Shown here: positions 19,370 through 26,843 of the stretch, one piece after another
Position numbering within the stretch: position 1 is the stretch's first letter
Layout: each line of letters opens with the position of its first letter
DNA from: a virus
Length of the DNA stretch: 32,916 nucleotides
Strand: one strand, 5' to 3'
IMG/VR virus record: IMGVR_UViG_3300022837_000041
Span: 1-32,916 of that record
Notes under the pieces: generated by a model
Databases searched by the model: none
Seen by the model: only the letters and a program-made list of their open reading frames with translations
What the model was told of the DNA's origin: nothing
Made by a program: the position numbers and the translations under genes

Positions 19370-21300
19370 GCCATTACCTGTTGCGGGAGTTTGGGTTCAA
19401 TTTTTTCAAGAATTGCCTTGATCGCGGTTACGATTGATTCCATGGATTGCGCTTCTGGCTTTTTGGAGTCTGGCCCCTTGCCTTTTTTGCTCTCGCCTTC
19501 GCTTTCCTTTTCGGCTTGTTTCTTTTTTTCAGACTCCCCCTTCATCGCATCCATTCGCGCATCAAGCTCTTCCCTAAGAGTGCCGCCCTTTGTCCTGTCG
19601 GCCATTGGTATATCCCGATCAGCGTCAATTTGCTTTTGCCTTGCGGACTTCCCACTGTTTGTGATTTTATCTTTTTGCGGCTGGCGACGAATTGACGGTT
19701 GATCGGATTTGCTATCGCTAAAATCAGACGAACTTTCGCCTGTGCCGCTATCGGAAATAAATTTGTCCGCAATTTCTTTGCCTGCCGCTTCCGCCGCTCT
19801 TCTTGCATCGTTAGCTCTTGCTGCATCCCCTTCGGCCAATCCGCTTGATGCAGCTTTGTTTTGCTCGTCATTAAGTTGATCCAGCGTCGACAAAACTTCC
19901 TTCAACTTGGCAATTTTTTCGTTGTAGGATTTCACCGCCTCATCGTTTCCGGCTTTCTCGGCGTCGTTTGCAAGTTTCCGAGTTGCGTCAATATCATCGA
20001 GCACTTCCAGCTTTTCTTTTTGAATCTTGATCTCACGGTTGGCTTTTTCAAAACCGAAATTTGCGTCGGCAGCTTGCTTTTCTGTTAGTCGCCCGGATTC
20101 CAGCAAGAGAGCGATTTCCGCAGTCGCAGCATCGAGTTTCGCTGCCGCCAGTCGAGTCTGGGCAGAGTCCAGTTCAGAAGTTGCTTGCGAGACTCCTTTG
20201 ATTGCTGCCGCCGCCTCATCTGCGGCCTCCTTAATCGCCTCCATTTCCTCGGCGGTTTTCGCCGCTGGCTCAGGATCAACGTCGCCAGTAGCGGTTACAA
20301 GGTCTTCAACCGGCGGAACGGCATTTGCCGCTGCGTCTGCCAGATTGTCGGTCGCGCCCATCAATTTATTAAACAGGCTTATTGACGGCGCAAAACCTGG
20401 GATTGCCGCAAACATTCTTAAAAAAGATATTTTAGTTTCTTCCACGCTAGTATTCACGCCGTCAATTGCTGGAACCATTCCGTTGAATGCTGTAACTAAT
20501 GTATCCGCCGCCCCAACCTCATTTATGCTTGCCACCAAAGCATCAAGGCTTTCGATATATTTCATCAAACTTTTTCCGAACGCAGAACCTGAACCCGCCG
20601 CATCCAAATTTACAAAGGTATCAACAAGCTTATTTAGAGACGGCAAAACTTCCGAAAGAAGCCCAGCAGAAAATTCTGTGCCTTTACTTTTAATGGCAGC
20701 AAAACCATCGCCAAAATCATCAAACGCTTGATTTGATTTATCCAAAACGTCAGGCAGGCTTCCAAGCTGATCTTTTGATCGCTGGATTTGCCCATCAAAA
20801 TCTCTCAAGAGCGGAAGCAATTTAGACCCGGACTTTCCAAAAACGCCCATGGCTGCGGCGGCTCTTTGTGTCGGGTCATCAATTGCAGCAATCCCGGCAG
20901 ACAGGATTTGCATTTGCTCCGTGGGTAATTTGCCCTCCAGGTCGGCGGCGGTTAGGCCCATGAGCGCGAGCGCGTCAACCGCCTCGGCGGTTCCTTCGGA
21001 CGCGTCTTGGATAGACTTCTGCATTTTTGCAATAGCCGGACCAACCTTCTCAGCTCCCGCTCCTGCATTTTGAAACGACCTTTCCAGAATTGCCAGATTG
21101 CCAGCCGTGTCTCCCGTGCTGGAAGCCAAGTCGTTCAACCGTCCTCCCATGTCGAGCGCGTCGGAAAATGACGAAATGACTGCCCTCACCGAAATAAAGG
21201 CGGCAGCCATTCCCGCAATCGACCCCATCGCGCCCTTGATGCCGCTGCGAAAAGCCTTTGTGTCGGCCCCTATTTTGAAACTGAGTGCTTCAACGGCCAT
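19366..21300 (-). CDS. tail tape measure protein
   Basis: ATG 21300 gives 644 residues. The N terminus (EALSFKIGADTKAFRSGIKG, then a hydrophobic AGMAAAFISVRAVISSF) is typical of phage tape measure proteins. A globular segment with ASSTGDTAGNLAILERSFQN (about residues 56-75) is the conserved PhageMin_Tail-like part. A long coiled-coil region follows (about residues 365-500), then a Ser/Lys/Glu-rich end. Length of this protein sets tail length, so a fairly short siphovirus tail is predicted. Overlaps the upstream gene by 11 bases. Confidence 0.85.
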   Translation of the reverse strand: MAVEALSFKIGADTKAFRSGIKGAMGSIAGMAAAFISVRAVISSFSDALDMGGRLNDLASSTGDTAGNLAILERSFQNAGAGAEKVGPAIAKMQKSIQDASEGTAEAVDALALMGLTAADLEGKLPTEQMQILSAGIAAIDDPTQRAAAAMGVFGKSGSKLLPLLRDFDGQIQRSKDQLGSLPDVLDKSNQAFDDFGDGFAAIKSKGTEFSAGLLSEVLPSLNKLVDTFVNLDAAGSGSAFGKSLMKYIESLDALVASINEVGAADTLVTAFNGMVPAIDGVNTSVEETKISFLRMFAAIPGFAPSISLFNKLMGATDNLADAAANAVPPVEDLVTATGDVDPEPAAKTAEEMEAIKEAADEAAAAIKGVSQATSELDSAQTRLAAAKLDAATAEIALLLESGRLTEKQAADANFGFEKANREIKIQKEKLEVLDDIDATRKLANDAEKAGNDEAVKSYNEKIAKLKEVLSTLDQLNDEQNKAASSGLAEGDAARANDARRAAEAAGKEIADKFISDSGTGESSSDFSDSKSDQPSIRRQPQKDKITNSGKSARQKQIDADRDIPMADRTKGGTLREELDARMDAMKGESEKKKQAEKESEGESKKGKGPDSKKPEAQSMESIVTAIKAILEKIEPKLPQQVMA

Positions 21301-21913
21301 TGACGTATAGCCCCGGATATTTTGCGGCAATGTCTTTGGCTTTCTTAAAGACGCCTTTCCGCATATTTGTTTTGAAGAATGAAAGTCTGCCTCTGATCGC
21401 GCCAGACAATGCCCGCACGATTCCGGGAGCGTAATTTCTTAGAGACGTGCCTTGGATTGTGTATCCCGATCCGCTCCCGGTCTCGCTGCCGCTTGCGTCG
21501 ATGGGGTAGTCTCCCTTTTTGGTTGTTGCCTTCCGAACTTGTCCGGCGACCTTGATCGTCAAATTAAGTTCCTGCGCAATTTGCAGCCAGATTTTGCGAG
21601 CCAATCCCCGCACTTTCAACTTCTCGACGAGGCTTCGTTTTTGCTCACGCTTAATCATTGCCCAGGTTGCGTCTGGGTATTTGTGGCTGAGCTTGTAAAG
21701 TTTCCCGTTGATGTTTTTCCATCCCTTCGCTTCCTGCGCGGCTTTAATGTCTTTGGCTTGCGCCATTGATGTACGCCGAGCCGCCCCTTCGAGAATCTTT
21801 TCCGTTTCGTTTCTAACGACTGTTCGGAAATCCTTGCCGGAAACTCGCGCCAATTCGCGCAAAGCTCCAGCCATTCGGCTCGCGTCCATCTCGATTGTTA
21901 CAGTCTTAGCCAT
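21290..21913 (-). CDS. putative minor tail or HK97-gp10-like protein
   Basis: ATG 21913 gives 207 residues. The N-terminal pattern (TIEMDASRMAGALRELARVS, then DFRTVVRNETEKILEGAAR) resembles HK97 gp10-type tail/neck proteins, which begin with a beta strand and a long helix. Lysine-rich middle and C-terminal FFKTNMRKGVFKKAKDIA. Located between the tail chaperone and the tape measure, so a minor tail role is likely. The start lies inside the final 8 bases of the -1 frame chaperone extension. Confidence 0.5.
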   Translation of the reverse strand: MAKTVTIEMDASRMAGALRELARVSGKDFRTVVRNETEKILEGAARRTSMAQAKDIKAAQEAKGWKNINGKLYKLSHKYPDATWAMIKREQKRSLVEKLKVRGLARKIWLQIAQELNLTIKVAGQVRKATTKKGDYPIDASGSETGSGSGYTIQGTSLRNYAPGIVRALSGAIRGRLSFFKTNMRKGVFKKAKDIAAKYPGLYVNGR

Positions 21914-22519
21914 CAAATATAGAGTCTATGTCAACACTGTCCCCGGCCCACCTTAGCCCTACGCCTGCGCGGAAAAGAATCGTGTCGTGAATTTGGATGA
22001 TAACCGCCGCTGGAATTTCCCACATTATTGATTGATAACTCCATCCGGTTTCCTTGGCGATTGATGAAACTACCCACGCTGCCCAACCCGGCGACCAGCT
22101 TTTTTTTTAGGCCCCGGTGCGTCTGTGGACTTGGTTTGGATTCGAGCAAAATCTTGGCACATTTTCTGAATGATTGGGGTGAGCTTGGAAATGTCTGCCA
22201 GGATCGCTCCGTTTTCGGTCAGATATTCATTTACGAATTCGCGCCATGCCACGCGCCCTTCCCATGCCATGTACCGCGCCCGCCTTGCTGCCTGTTTGTC
22301 GGCCTGGTGGATTAAAAGGAAACCAATGACATCCGAAACGCCAGCATTTTTAGAGCTTCCAGTGAAGAATCGGTTTTGGGTTTCTTGCAGCAAATCCAGC
22401 GTCCCAAAGGATAGCGGGGAAAGCGCAATTCCATTAAAGGAAATGGAATCATGTTGCGTGAATGCCCTTCGCTGGGGCGCGTCGTGGTCGTCTTCGAGAA
22501 AGTCGGTGTCGTCGTTCAT
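21906..22519 (-). CDS. tail assembly chaperone, -1 frameshift fusion (GT-like)
   Basis: Slipping back one base at the A9 run (22108-22100) joins 140 residues of the zero-frame chaperone to 64 further residues, ending at TAA 21908-21906. The extension is protein-like (SWSPGWAAWVVSSIAKE, TGWSYQSIMWEIPAAVI, HDTILFRAGVGLRWAGD) and fills the otherwise empty 156 bases before the next gene, overlapping its start by 8 bases. Lambda gpG/gpGT and many siphoviruses make a short and a frameshifted chaperone at exactly this place, upstream of the tape measure. Fusion length 204 residues. Confidence 0.8.
22070..22519 (-). CDS. tail assembly chaperone, short form (G-like)
   Basis: ATG 22519 gives 149 residues; the frame is open further upstream but overlaps the preceding gene, and 22519 has the A/C-rich leader typical here. 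Helical protein (LDLLQETQNRFFTG, VSDVIGFLLIHQADK, RRARYMAWEGRVAWREFVNE) ending in a basic segment PGPKKKAGRRVG. Terminates 9 codons after the AAA AAA AAA run. It would coat the tape measure during tail assembly, as lambda gpG does. Confidence 0.75.
   Translation of the reverse strand: MNDDTDFLEDDHDAPQRRAFTQHDSISFNGIALSPLSFGTLDLLQETQNRFFTGSSKNAGVSDVIGFLLIHQADKQAARRARYMAWEGRVAWREFVNEYLTENGAILADISKLTPIIQKMCQDFARIQTKSTDAPGPKKKAGRRVGQRG
22100..22108 (-). promoter_or_regulatory. programmed -1 frameshift slippery site
   Basis: Nine A residues on the minus strand are read in the zero frame as CCT AAA AAA AAA GCT. Any A-AAA-AAA heptamer in it permits both tRNAs to slip back one base. The following zero-frame stop comes at 22070, while the -1 frame runs on for 64 codons. 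Downstream GC-rich bases could form a stimulating structure. Confidence 0.75.
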
Positions 22520-22539
22520 TTGGTATTTTGGTTTAGTTT

Positions 22540-23013
22540 TTAAGAGTGATTGATAAGTGCGGTCAATTGTTCGCGGTTGGCCCCCTCGCGATAAATCACA
22601 GTTCGACCGCCAGAAATTTCCTTGGCAATCATCGCCTTTTGATTGCGACCGCAATGCATAAGCGTCGAGCCGTTGTTGAGCCCGGAGCGGGCTGCGTCAA
22701 AAGCAATTAAAACGTACTCCTCTGCGGTGACTCCGCGAGCAGCTAGAATTTCATCAACGCGGCCAGGCAGGTCCACCTTGTTGTTGAAAGCGTTGAGCAT
22801 ATCCACCGCCTTCACTCCTTGGTGCTTAGGCTCAAGTCGGAAAGATAACGTCTCCCGGCCCTTAGCGATGATTCTGGAAATACCAGTGATTACTTCTTCG
22901 CCGTTTTCAATTGCGGTTTTCAGTCCGAAGCCTGCCGCCGTCATTGCTGCGGCGAGCTTTAGGTTATCGGTCAAAAAAAATTGATCGCGTTTTTCCTGCG
23001 GGAGTTTGTTCAT
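22540..23013 (-). CDS. hypothetical tail-region protein, 157 residues
   Basis: Soluble alpha/beta protein: LTDNLKLAAAMTAAGFGL, GEEVITGISRIIAKGRE, TLSFRLEPKHQGVKAVDMLN, and a C-terminal helix/strand with GGRTVIYREG. I do not recognise the family. Position between the tail-tube candidate and the chaperone suggests a tail assembly function. Leader CATATACCAA before the ATG without a Shine-Dalgarno site. Distance to the chaperone gene is 20 bases. Confidence 0.55.
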   Translation of the reverse strand: MNKLPQEKRDQFFLTDNLKLAAAMTAAGFGLKTAIENGEEVITGISRIIAKGRETLSFRLEPKHQGVKAVDMLNAFNNKVDLPGRVDEILAARGVTAEEYVLIAFDAARSGLNNGSTLMHCGRNQKAMIAKEISGGRTVIYREGANREQLTALINHS

Positions 23014-23049
23014 TTGGTATATGTCGGGCCACGAAGGGCCGGGTCATTT

Positions 23050-23385
23050 TTAAGCTGAGATGCCGCCCCATGAGGTCAAGCTGATGGTCACGCGTTGGAA
23101 GTCCGTATTGCCGAGCTTGAGTCCTTTTGCAGTGATGTAATACGTGCCAGCGGGAGCCCCGGTTACGGAGAGCGCGTCATTGATTGCAAGGGCCTCGGAG
23201 TTGTTCACCCCTTCAATTGTCCCGGTGATTTTGGGGGCGTAAATTGCAGCGGAAACAAAGTCTCCATCTTCATCAGCAACTTCCGCAATGCTGCGGATTT
23301 CGTCAAAAGAAGCGGATTGAACCACCAATCCGGTGACGGTTGGAGCCCCAAAAGGAAGTGCGGTGCCGAGGACAGTAGAAGCCAT
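23050..23385 (-). CDS. putative major tail tube protein
   Basis: This 111-residue beta-rich protein (TGLVVQSASFDEIRSIAEV, DGDFVSAAIYAPKITGTIEG, GTYYITAKGLKLGNTDFQRV, TISLTSWGGISA). Its length and single compact beta domain, and its place after the tail terminator candidate and before the chaperone, fit a short major tail protein. No sequence motif proves it. As the most abundant tail protein it would be expected at high level; no separate promoter is visible. Confidence 0.55.
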   Translation of the reverse strand: MASTVLGTALPFGAPTVTGLVVQSASFDEIRSIAEVADEDGDFVSAAIYAPKITGTIEGVNNSEALAINDALSVTGAPAGTYYITAKGLKLGNTDFQRVTISLTSWGGISA

Positions 23386-23405
23386 ACCACTGCGGCGGTG
23401 TCAAA

Positions 23406-23834
23406 TTAACGAAGCCCGCCGTGCAAGGTGAGGTTGCGCGTCCTCACGAAACGATTCCCTTCGATCGCTTGCTCTCTGCCCCCGGTGACATCACCATAAA
23501 TTGCGAGCGTGCTAGTCGTTAGCTTTGCCGAAAGTCCTGAGTCCTCCACCACACAATCTATTCCAGAAACGATCCGGGTGTCTTTGCTGGACGAGTTTTG
23601 CTGTTTGGCGTCGATGTAGGTTATGATTTCAACCGCCACCTCGTAAACATTTACCGAAATGAGATCGGGCGTCTCTAGGATTTCCGCTCTCACCACCACG
23701 CGGGGAAGGATTGCATTATCTTCGTCGCCGCCTTGCATATACGGTACGACCTGGACGCCGCCAGTGATCGGCATTTGCCTAGTAATAAGCCTGCAAAGCC
23801 CGTCCTCAATTAATCTGTCCAATGTGTTGCTCAT
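23406..23834 (-). CDS. putative tail terminator/completion protein
   Basis: This 142-residue alpha/beta protein begins with a helix (LDRLIEDGLCRLITRQMP), followed by ILPRVVVRAEILETPDLIS and VYEVAVEIITYIDA, then DCVVEDSGLSAKLTTSTLAI. The helix-then-beta-sheet layout with 'P.+vvra' and 'v..v.+.i' strands is like gpU/tail terminator proteins (also phage gpU-type DUFs). Preceded by the connector gene with a 4-base overlap. Assigned by position and layout. Confidence 0.5.
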   Translation of the reverse strand: MSNTLDRLIEDGLCRLITRQMPITGGVQVVPYMQGGDEDNAILPRVVVRAEILETPDLISVNVYEVAVEIITYIDAKQQNSSSKDTRIVSGIDCVVEDSGLSAKLTTSTLAIYGDVTGGREQAIEGNRFVRTRNLTLHGGLR

Positions 23835-24142
23835 GAGTAGGGAGCGACGAGGGTAAGAAACCAGGAAACCTCGTCTTTAGTGACTGGCCTTCCGACTTTA
23901 TGCAGGACTTCGTTTACGAAAATATCTTCGTCCGGCTCCGGGTCACCTCCAAGAACCTGAGAAAACGGGATCAAAATGTTCCCGGTCAGCTCTTGCTCAA
24001 ATCCGCCAGCGGCAAGAACGTCCGATTCAGAAAGCTCTGAATAAATGCCGGTGAATGATTTGTTCCGAAATGTAAACTTTGTCGGAATCTCCGCCACAGT
24101 CTGCGCCAATCCGGCGGCCATCAAATCGGAAAATTCGCTCAT
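23831..24142 (-). CDS. putative head-tail connector protein
   Basis: This 103-residue protein starts with a helix (EFSDLMAAGLAQTVAEI), then beta strands (KFTFRNKSFTGIYSELSES, NILIPFSQVLGG), an acidic segment (PEPDEDIFVN), and a final SWFLTLVAPY. First gene after the coat protein and its terminator, the place of head completion/connector proteins of the lambda gpFII kind. No catalytic motif. Coupled to the next gene by a 4-base overlap. Confidence 0.5.
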   Translation of the reverse strand: MSEFSDLMAAGLAQTVAEIPTKFTFRNKSFTGIYSELSESDVLAAGGFEQELTGNILIPFSQVLGGDPEPDEDIFVNEVLHKVGRPVTKDEVSWFLTLVAPYS

Positions 24143-24164
24143 ACAAAGGGCACGGTGTCACATT

Positions 24165-24203
24165 ACAAAAAAGACCTCGGAGCGGGATTGCTGCCGAGGT
24201 CTT
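24165..24203 (-). terminator. strong intrinsic terminator after coat protein gene
   Basis: On the minus strand AAGACCTCGG (24203-24194) pairs perfectly over ten bases with CCGAGGTCTT (24180-24171), loop of 13, and the stem runs into a U-rich tail of six T residues. It lies about 20 bases after the coat gene stop and before the connector gene, so it would set the coat protein mRNA above that of tail genes. Confidence 0.85.
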
Positions 24204-24223
24204 AATTTGCTGGGGTGAATTAC

Positions 24224-25378
24224 TTATCCTAGGAGGATAGCCGCGTGCTCTGGTTTTTCCATCGCCCAGCCCCAAAGGGCATGAACGCGGTAGAGCACCA
24301 TTCCGTCGCCAGGATAGACGCGGAGATCAAAGCTGATTCCGGTGCGGGGATCAGTGATGATCTCGCTATCAATGGCAAGGTCGCCTTGGCGAGGGAAGAT
24401 TGGCAGACGAGTGGCGAGGGTAAGCGCGTTGGCCGAGAAGGCCAAGTTGCGGACGCTGGTAGCGTTAACCGTGATTGCCTTAGTGGCCGCGCTCATGGCG
24501 ATTCGCAACCCAGGGGCTGCAATGGTGACGGTGCCGCCGCCAGAGACATCAGCGTCTCCACTGACCACCACGTATTTGTTTACGTCGCCAACGAAGGAGA
24601 GGATGTCGCCAGCAACAATCGTTCCGGTCCCGGCAGAAGCCAAGGTCAAGACGGTTGCGCCAACAGCGTACCCGGCAGTGTCAGTGGTTGCGCTCGATCC
24701 GGTTCCGGCTGTGCCGTTGTAAATCTGAGCAGATTCACGGACTGCGAATCCGTGAAGGCTCAGAAGCTCGCCATCGCGAAGAGTCATCGTGGTTGCCGCC
24801 TCGTTGGCTTTGGTGAGTTGTCCCAATGATCGGAGAGCCGCGCCTGCGCTGGTGTTGATAACCAAAGACCGACCGGAAGCCGGAGCACCATTATCGTCAA
24901 GGATTTTCTTGGCTTGCGCCGAATCTCCGAGAGTGGTGGCAAACGGGGTAGTGCCAGCAGTGCCATAAGCGCGGGAAGCGCCAAGGGCAAGTGCGTCGCA
25001 AACATCGTTTTCCATCTCATTGACCAAAACCCGAAAAGCCTGGGCGATTTGGTCTTGCTGGATGGACATCGAACCGGGGCCTTGGTCCACGCCGTATTCC
25101 TCTTCGCCGGTCCAAGAAAAACCTGCGTACTTGTTTTTCGACAAGGACAACTCGACATTTCCGACCGTCTGATCAATGGCAGCGGGGACGCTCATTGCCG
25201 GAGTGTACGTCGCAGTCGTATTGACTGGGACAACGGACGACCGAAGGGTTTGTCCGGTGGCAAGGCGGTCGGCCTTAGCGTTGCGATTGACGCCGGGAAT
25301 CGCTCCAACGAGTTCGCGAGAAACTACGTCGAGGGCTTCGTAAACGTCGGGGATCAGGTTTGAGAGGGTGTTGGCCAT
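24224..25378 (-). CDS. major capsid protein, P22 coat-like
   Basis: This 384-residue protein is like the P22 gp5 coat family: N-terminal NLIPDVYEALDVVSRELVG (residues 7-25), VGNVELSLSKNKYAGFSWTG (about 72-91), QAFRVLVNEMENDVCDAL (about 113-130), SLVINTSAGAALRSLG (about 171-186) and a C-terminal 'DLRVYPGDGMVLYRVHALWGWAMEKPE'-type end seen in pieces as RVYPGDGMVLYRVHA. Residues about 218-305 form a Gly/Thr/Val-rich inserted beta domain, as the I-domain of P22. A/C-rich leader without Shine-Dalgarno. Followed by a strong terminator. Confidence 0.85.
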   Translation of the reverse strand: MANTLSNLIPDVYEALDVVSRELVGAIPGVNRNAKADRLATGQTLRSSVVPVNTTATYTPAMSVPAAIDQTVGNVELSLSKNKYAGFSWTGEEEYGVDQGPGSMSIQQDQIAQAFRVLVNEMENDVCDALALGASRAYGTAGTTPFATTLGDSAQAKKILDDNGAPASGRSLVINTSAGAALRSLGQLTKANEAATTMTLRDGELLSLHGFAVRESAQIYNGTAGTGSSATTDTAGYAVGATVLTLASAGTGTIVAGDILSFVGDVNKYVVVSGDADVSGGGTVTIAAPGLRIAMSAATKAITVNATSVRNLAFSANALTLATRLPIFPRQGDLAIDSEIITDPRTGISFDLRVYPGDGMVLYRVHALWGWAMEKPEHAAILLG

Positions 25379-25408
25379 GGTATTTTATTTGTGTGAGATT
25401 GGAGTTTT

Positions 25409-25576
25409 TTACTGGTTGGAAGTGATGCCGCATTTTTCGCGGAAAGATTGCTTTTCTTCGTCGGTCATTGCCTCGACTTCGGCCATAGTTTTAATGAGCG
25501 GATCGGAGGCGGGCGCAGGCGCGTGCGCGACTTCTTGAGCGGATTGTTTCGGCGCGTTATATTTTTCCTTTGCCAT
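25409..25576 (-). CDS. 55-residue head-region protein
   Basis: This short protein was found by reading the gap between scaffold and coat genes. It has a basic start (MAKEKYNAPKQS), an Ala/Pro linker (HAPAPASDPL), and a C-terminal helix (KTMAEVEAMTDEEKQSFREK) ending CGITSNQ. It fits exactly between the scaffold stop (25579) and the coat start. Possibly a head decoration or a small scaffold-related protein; family not recognised. Confidence 0.6.
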   Translation of the reverse strand: MAKEKYNAPKQSAQEVAHAPAPASDPLIKTMAEVEAMTDEEKQSFREKCGITSNQ

Positions 25577-25578
25577 AT

Positions 25579-26013
25579 TCAGGAAATTTTGCCGCCGGAT
25601 TTACAGAAAGCCAAACGGTGGGCGGGGCTCATGGCATTAAATTCGGCGCGGTCGATAGGCTCGGCAGATGCGACAGGTGCTCCGCTAACCACGGTCTCGA
25701 CGGGAGCGTGTCCGTTACTAGCAACCACTCGGGCAGCTTCGGCATTTACTTTTTCAGGGAGCGCGGCTACTTCGGCAACCGCCACTTCGAGCTTGCCGGA
25801 AAGGTCAATCTTTTCGGCTTCGAGAGCGTCAATGGCTTCCTGTTTAGGAGCGGTTTCGATCTTAGCTTCAAAATCCGAAACGCTGGATTTCAGCGCGGAG
25901 ATTTCAGCGTCTTTTAGTTCGACGGTTGCAAGCGCCTCCGTAAGTTTTCCGACAACTGATTCGAGTCGGTCCGACTGGCCGGTGATTTTGGAAAGGAAAT
26001 CTTGTAGGTTCAC
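25579..26013 (-). CDS. putative scaffolding protein
   Basis: GTG 26013 gives 144 residues. The N-terminal half is a long coiled coil (DRLESVVGKLTEALATVELK, then DAEISALKSSVSDFEAKIE and DALEAEKIDLSGKLEVAVAE). A flexible Ala/Pro/Val stretch and a short helical end with AEFNAMSPAHRLAFCKSGG follow. The layout and location between protease and coat protein fit a scaffold cleaved by the protease. No strict motif identifies the family. Confidence 0.6.
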   Translation of the reverse strand: MNLQDFLSKITGQSDRLESVVGKLTEALATVELKDAEISALKSSVSDFEAKIETAPKQEAIDALEAEKIDLSGKLEVAVAEVAALPEKVNAEAARVVASNGHAPVETVVSGAPVASAEPIDRAEFNAMSPAHRLAFCKSGGKIS

Positions 26014-26033
26014 GCCATGGTTGGCGTGTCAAA

Positions 26034-26843
26034 TCAGATTGCCGCCGGGGAGGCCCCCACAACGTCCGCGAGCCCAAGCAAAACTGCATCGCTGCCGCCA
26101 TACCAGCCAGCGCGGAAAACCTCATCATGCACCTGGCGATTTGCAGAAACGTGGGAGCGAAACATCCCGCCCATGCGATTGACATTATCTTGCAGGAATT
26201 CGCGCTGGTCTTCGGTGAGGCTCGGCCCGTGCATTGTGCTTTTAAGATCGCTCCCCTCGCTGACGATAGGATCGAACTCCAGCCCCATCATTTCCCATGC
26301 GCCTGACGAATCCACCCAAGGGAGTATCACGCCTATGTTGCCAACCATTGCGCTCTCGGTCGCAACAATAGCGGTGCATCCTGCGGCTAGGTAATAAGCA
26401 GCGGAGCACATTAGCCCATCGGTAAAGGCTACCGTGATAATACTGGTCTCAGCCCGGAGCCGTGAAATGGCCTGCGCCGCCTCATGGCAACCCATGCAAG
26501 CCCCGCCTGGTGAGTCAAAAAGAAAGTTGATGCGGCTGGCCCCGGCAACCTTGGCTTGCTCGATCTCCGCCACGATGTCGCCGTACGAAGTATTCCCGCA
26601 CGATTTCTCAATGTTTGACAGGTGCGGCCCCAACACGCCGAGAACGTAAATTGTCGCTGTCCCGGTCATTTGGTCAAAAGCCATGTCTGGACGCTGCCGG
26701 ATAAAATCCGCAAAATCTTCCCCGATGTCTGCGCCGGTTTTTGCCATTGCGTTTTCCAGCAATGCCCGGACTGAGCTATAACCCGCCGAGGAAATGAACC
26801 AGGGCTGATGATTGACGGCTTCGTGAATGCGTTGGAATCTCAT
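26034..26843 (-). CDS. S49-family head maturation protease
   Basis: This 269-residue protease is related to SppA/SohB. Its landmarks are the strand IYVLGVLGPH, FLFDSPGGACMGCHEAA (oxyanion region, about residues 107-123), FTDGLMCSAAYYLAAGC (nucleophile S147), ESAMVGNIGVI, and EGSDLKS with K201, which corresponds to the catalytic lysine of the Ser-Lys dyad. It would process scaffold or coat during capsid maturation. The stop is 20 bases before the scaffold start; its own start overlaps the portal stop by 4. Confidence 0.85.
   Translation of the reverse strand: MRFQRIHEAVNHQPWFISSAGYSSVRALLENAMAKTGADIGEDFADFIRQRPDMAFDQMTGTATIYVLGVLGPHLSNIEKSCGNTSYGDIVAEIEQAKVAGASRINFLFDSPGGACMGCHEAAQAISRLRAETSIITVAFTDGLMCSAAYYLAAGCTAIVATESAMVGNIGVILPWVDSSGAWEMMGLEFDPIVSEGSDLKSTMHGPSLTEDQREFLQDNVNRMGGMFRSHVSANRQVHDEVFRAGWYGGSDAVLLGLADVVGASPAAI

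Noticed and set aside
20027-20731. 234-residue plus-strand frame opposite the tape measure
   Set aside because: Ser/Ala-rich mirror of the coiled-coil region; no promoter or ribosome site.
21931-22149. 72-residue +1 frame across the A9 run
   Set aside because: Arg-rich, leaves a gap before the next gene, and the -1 frame fits the tail chaperone position and composition better.
24245-24829. 194-residue plus-strand frame opposite the coat gene
   Set aside because: Antisense of a well-supported coat protein; no start signal or family features.
25448-26182. 244-residue plus-strand frame
   Set aside because: Runs opposite the protease, scaffold and 55-residue genes and has Ser/Ala-rich shadow composition without any motif.
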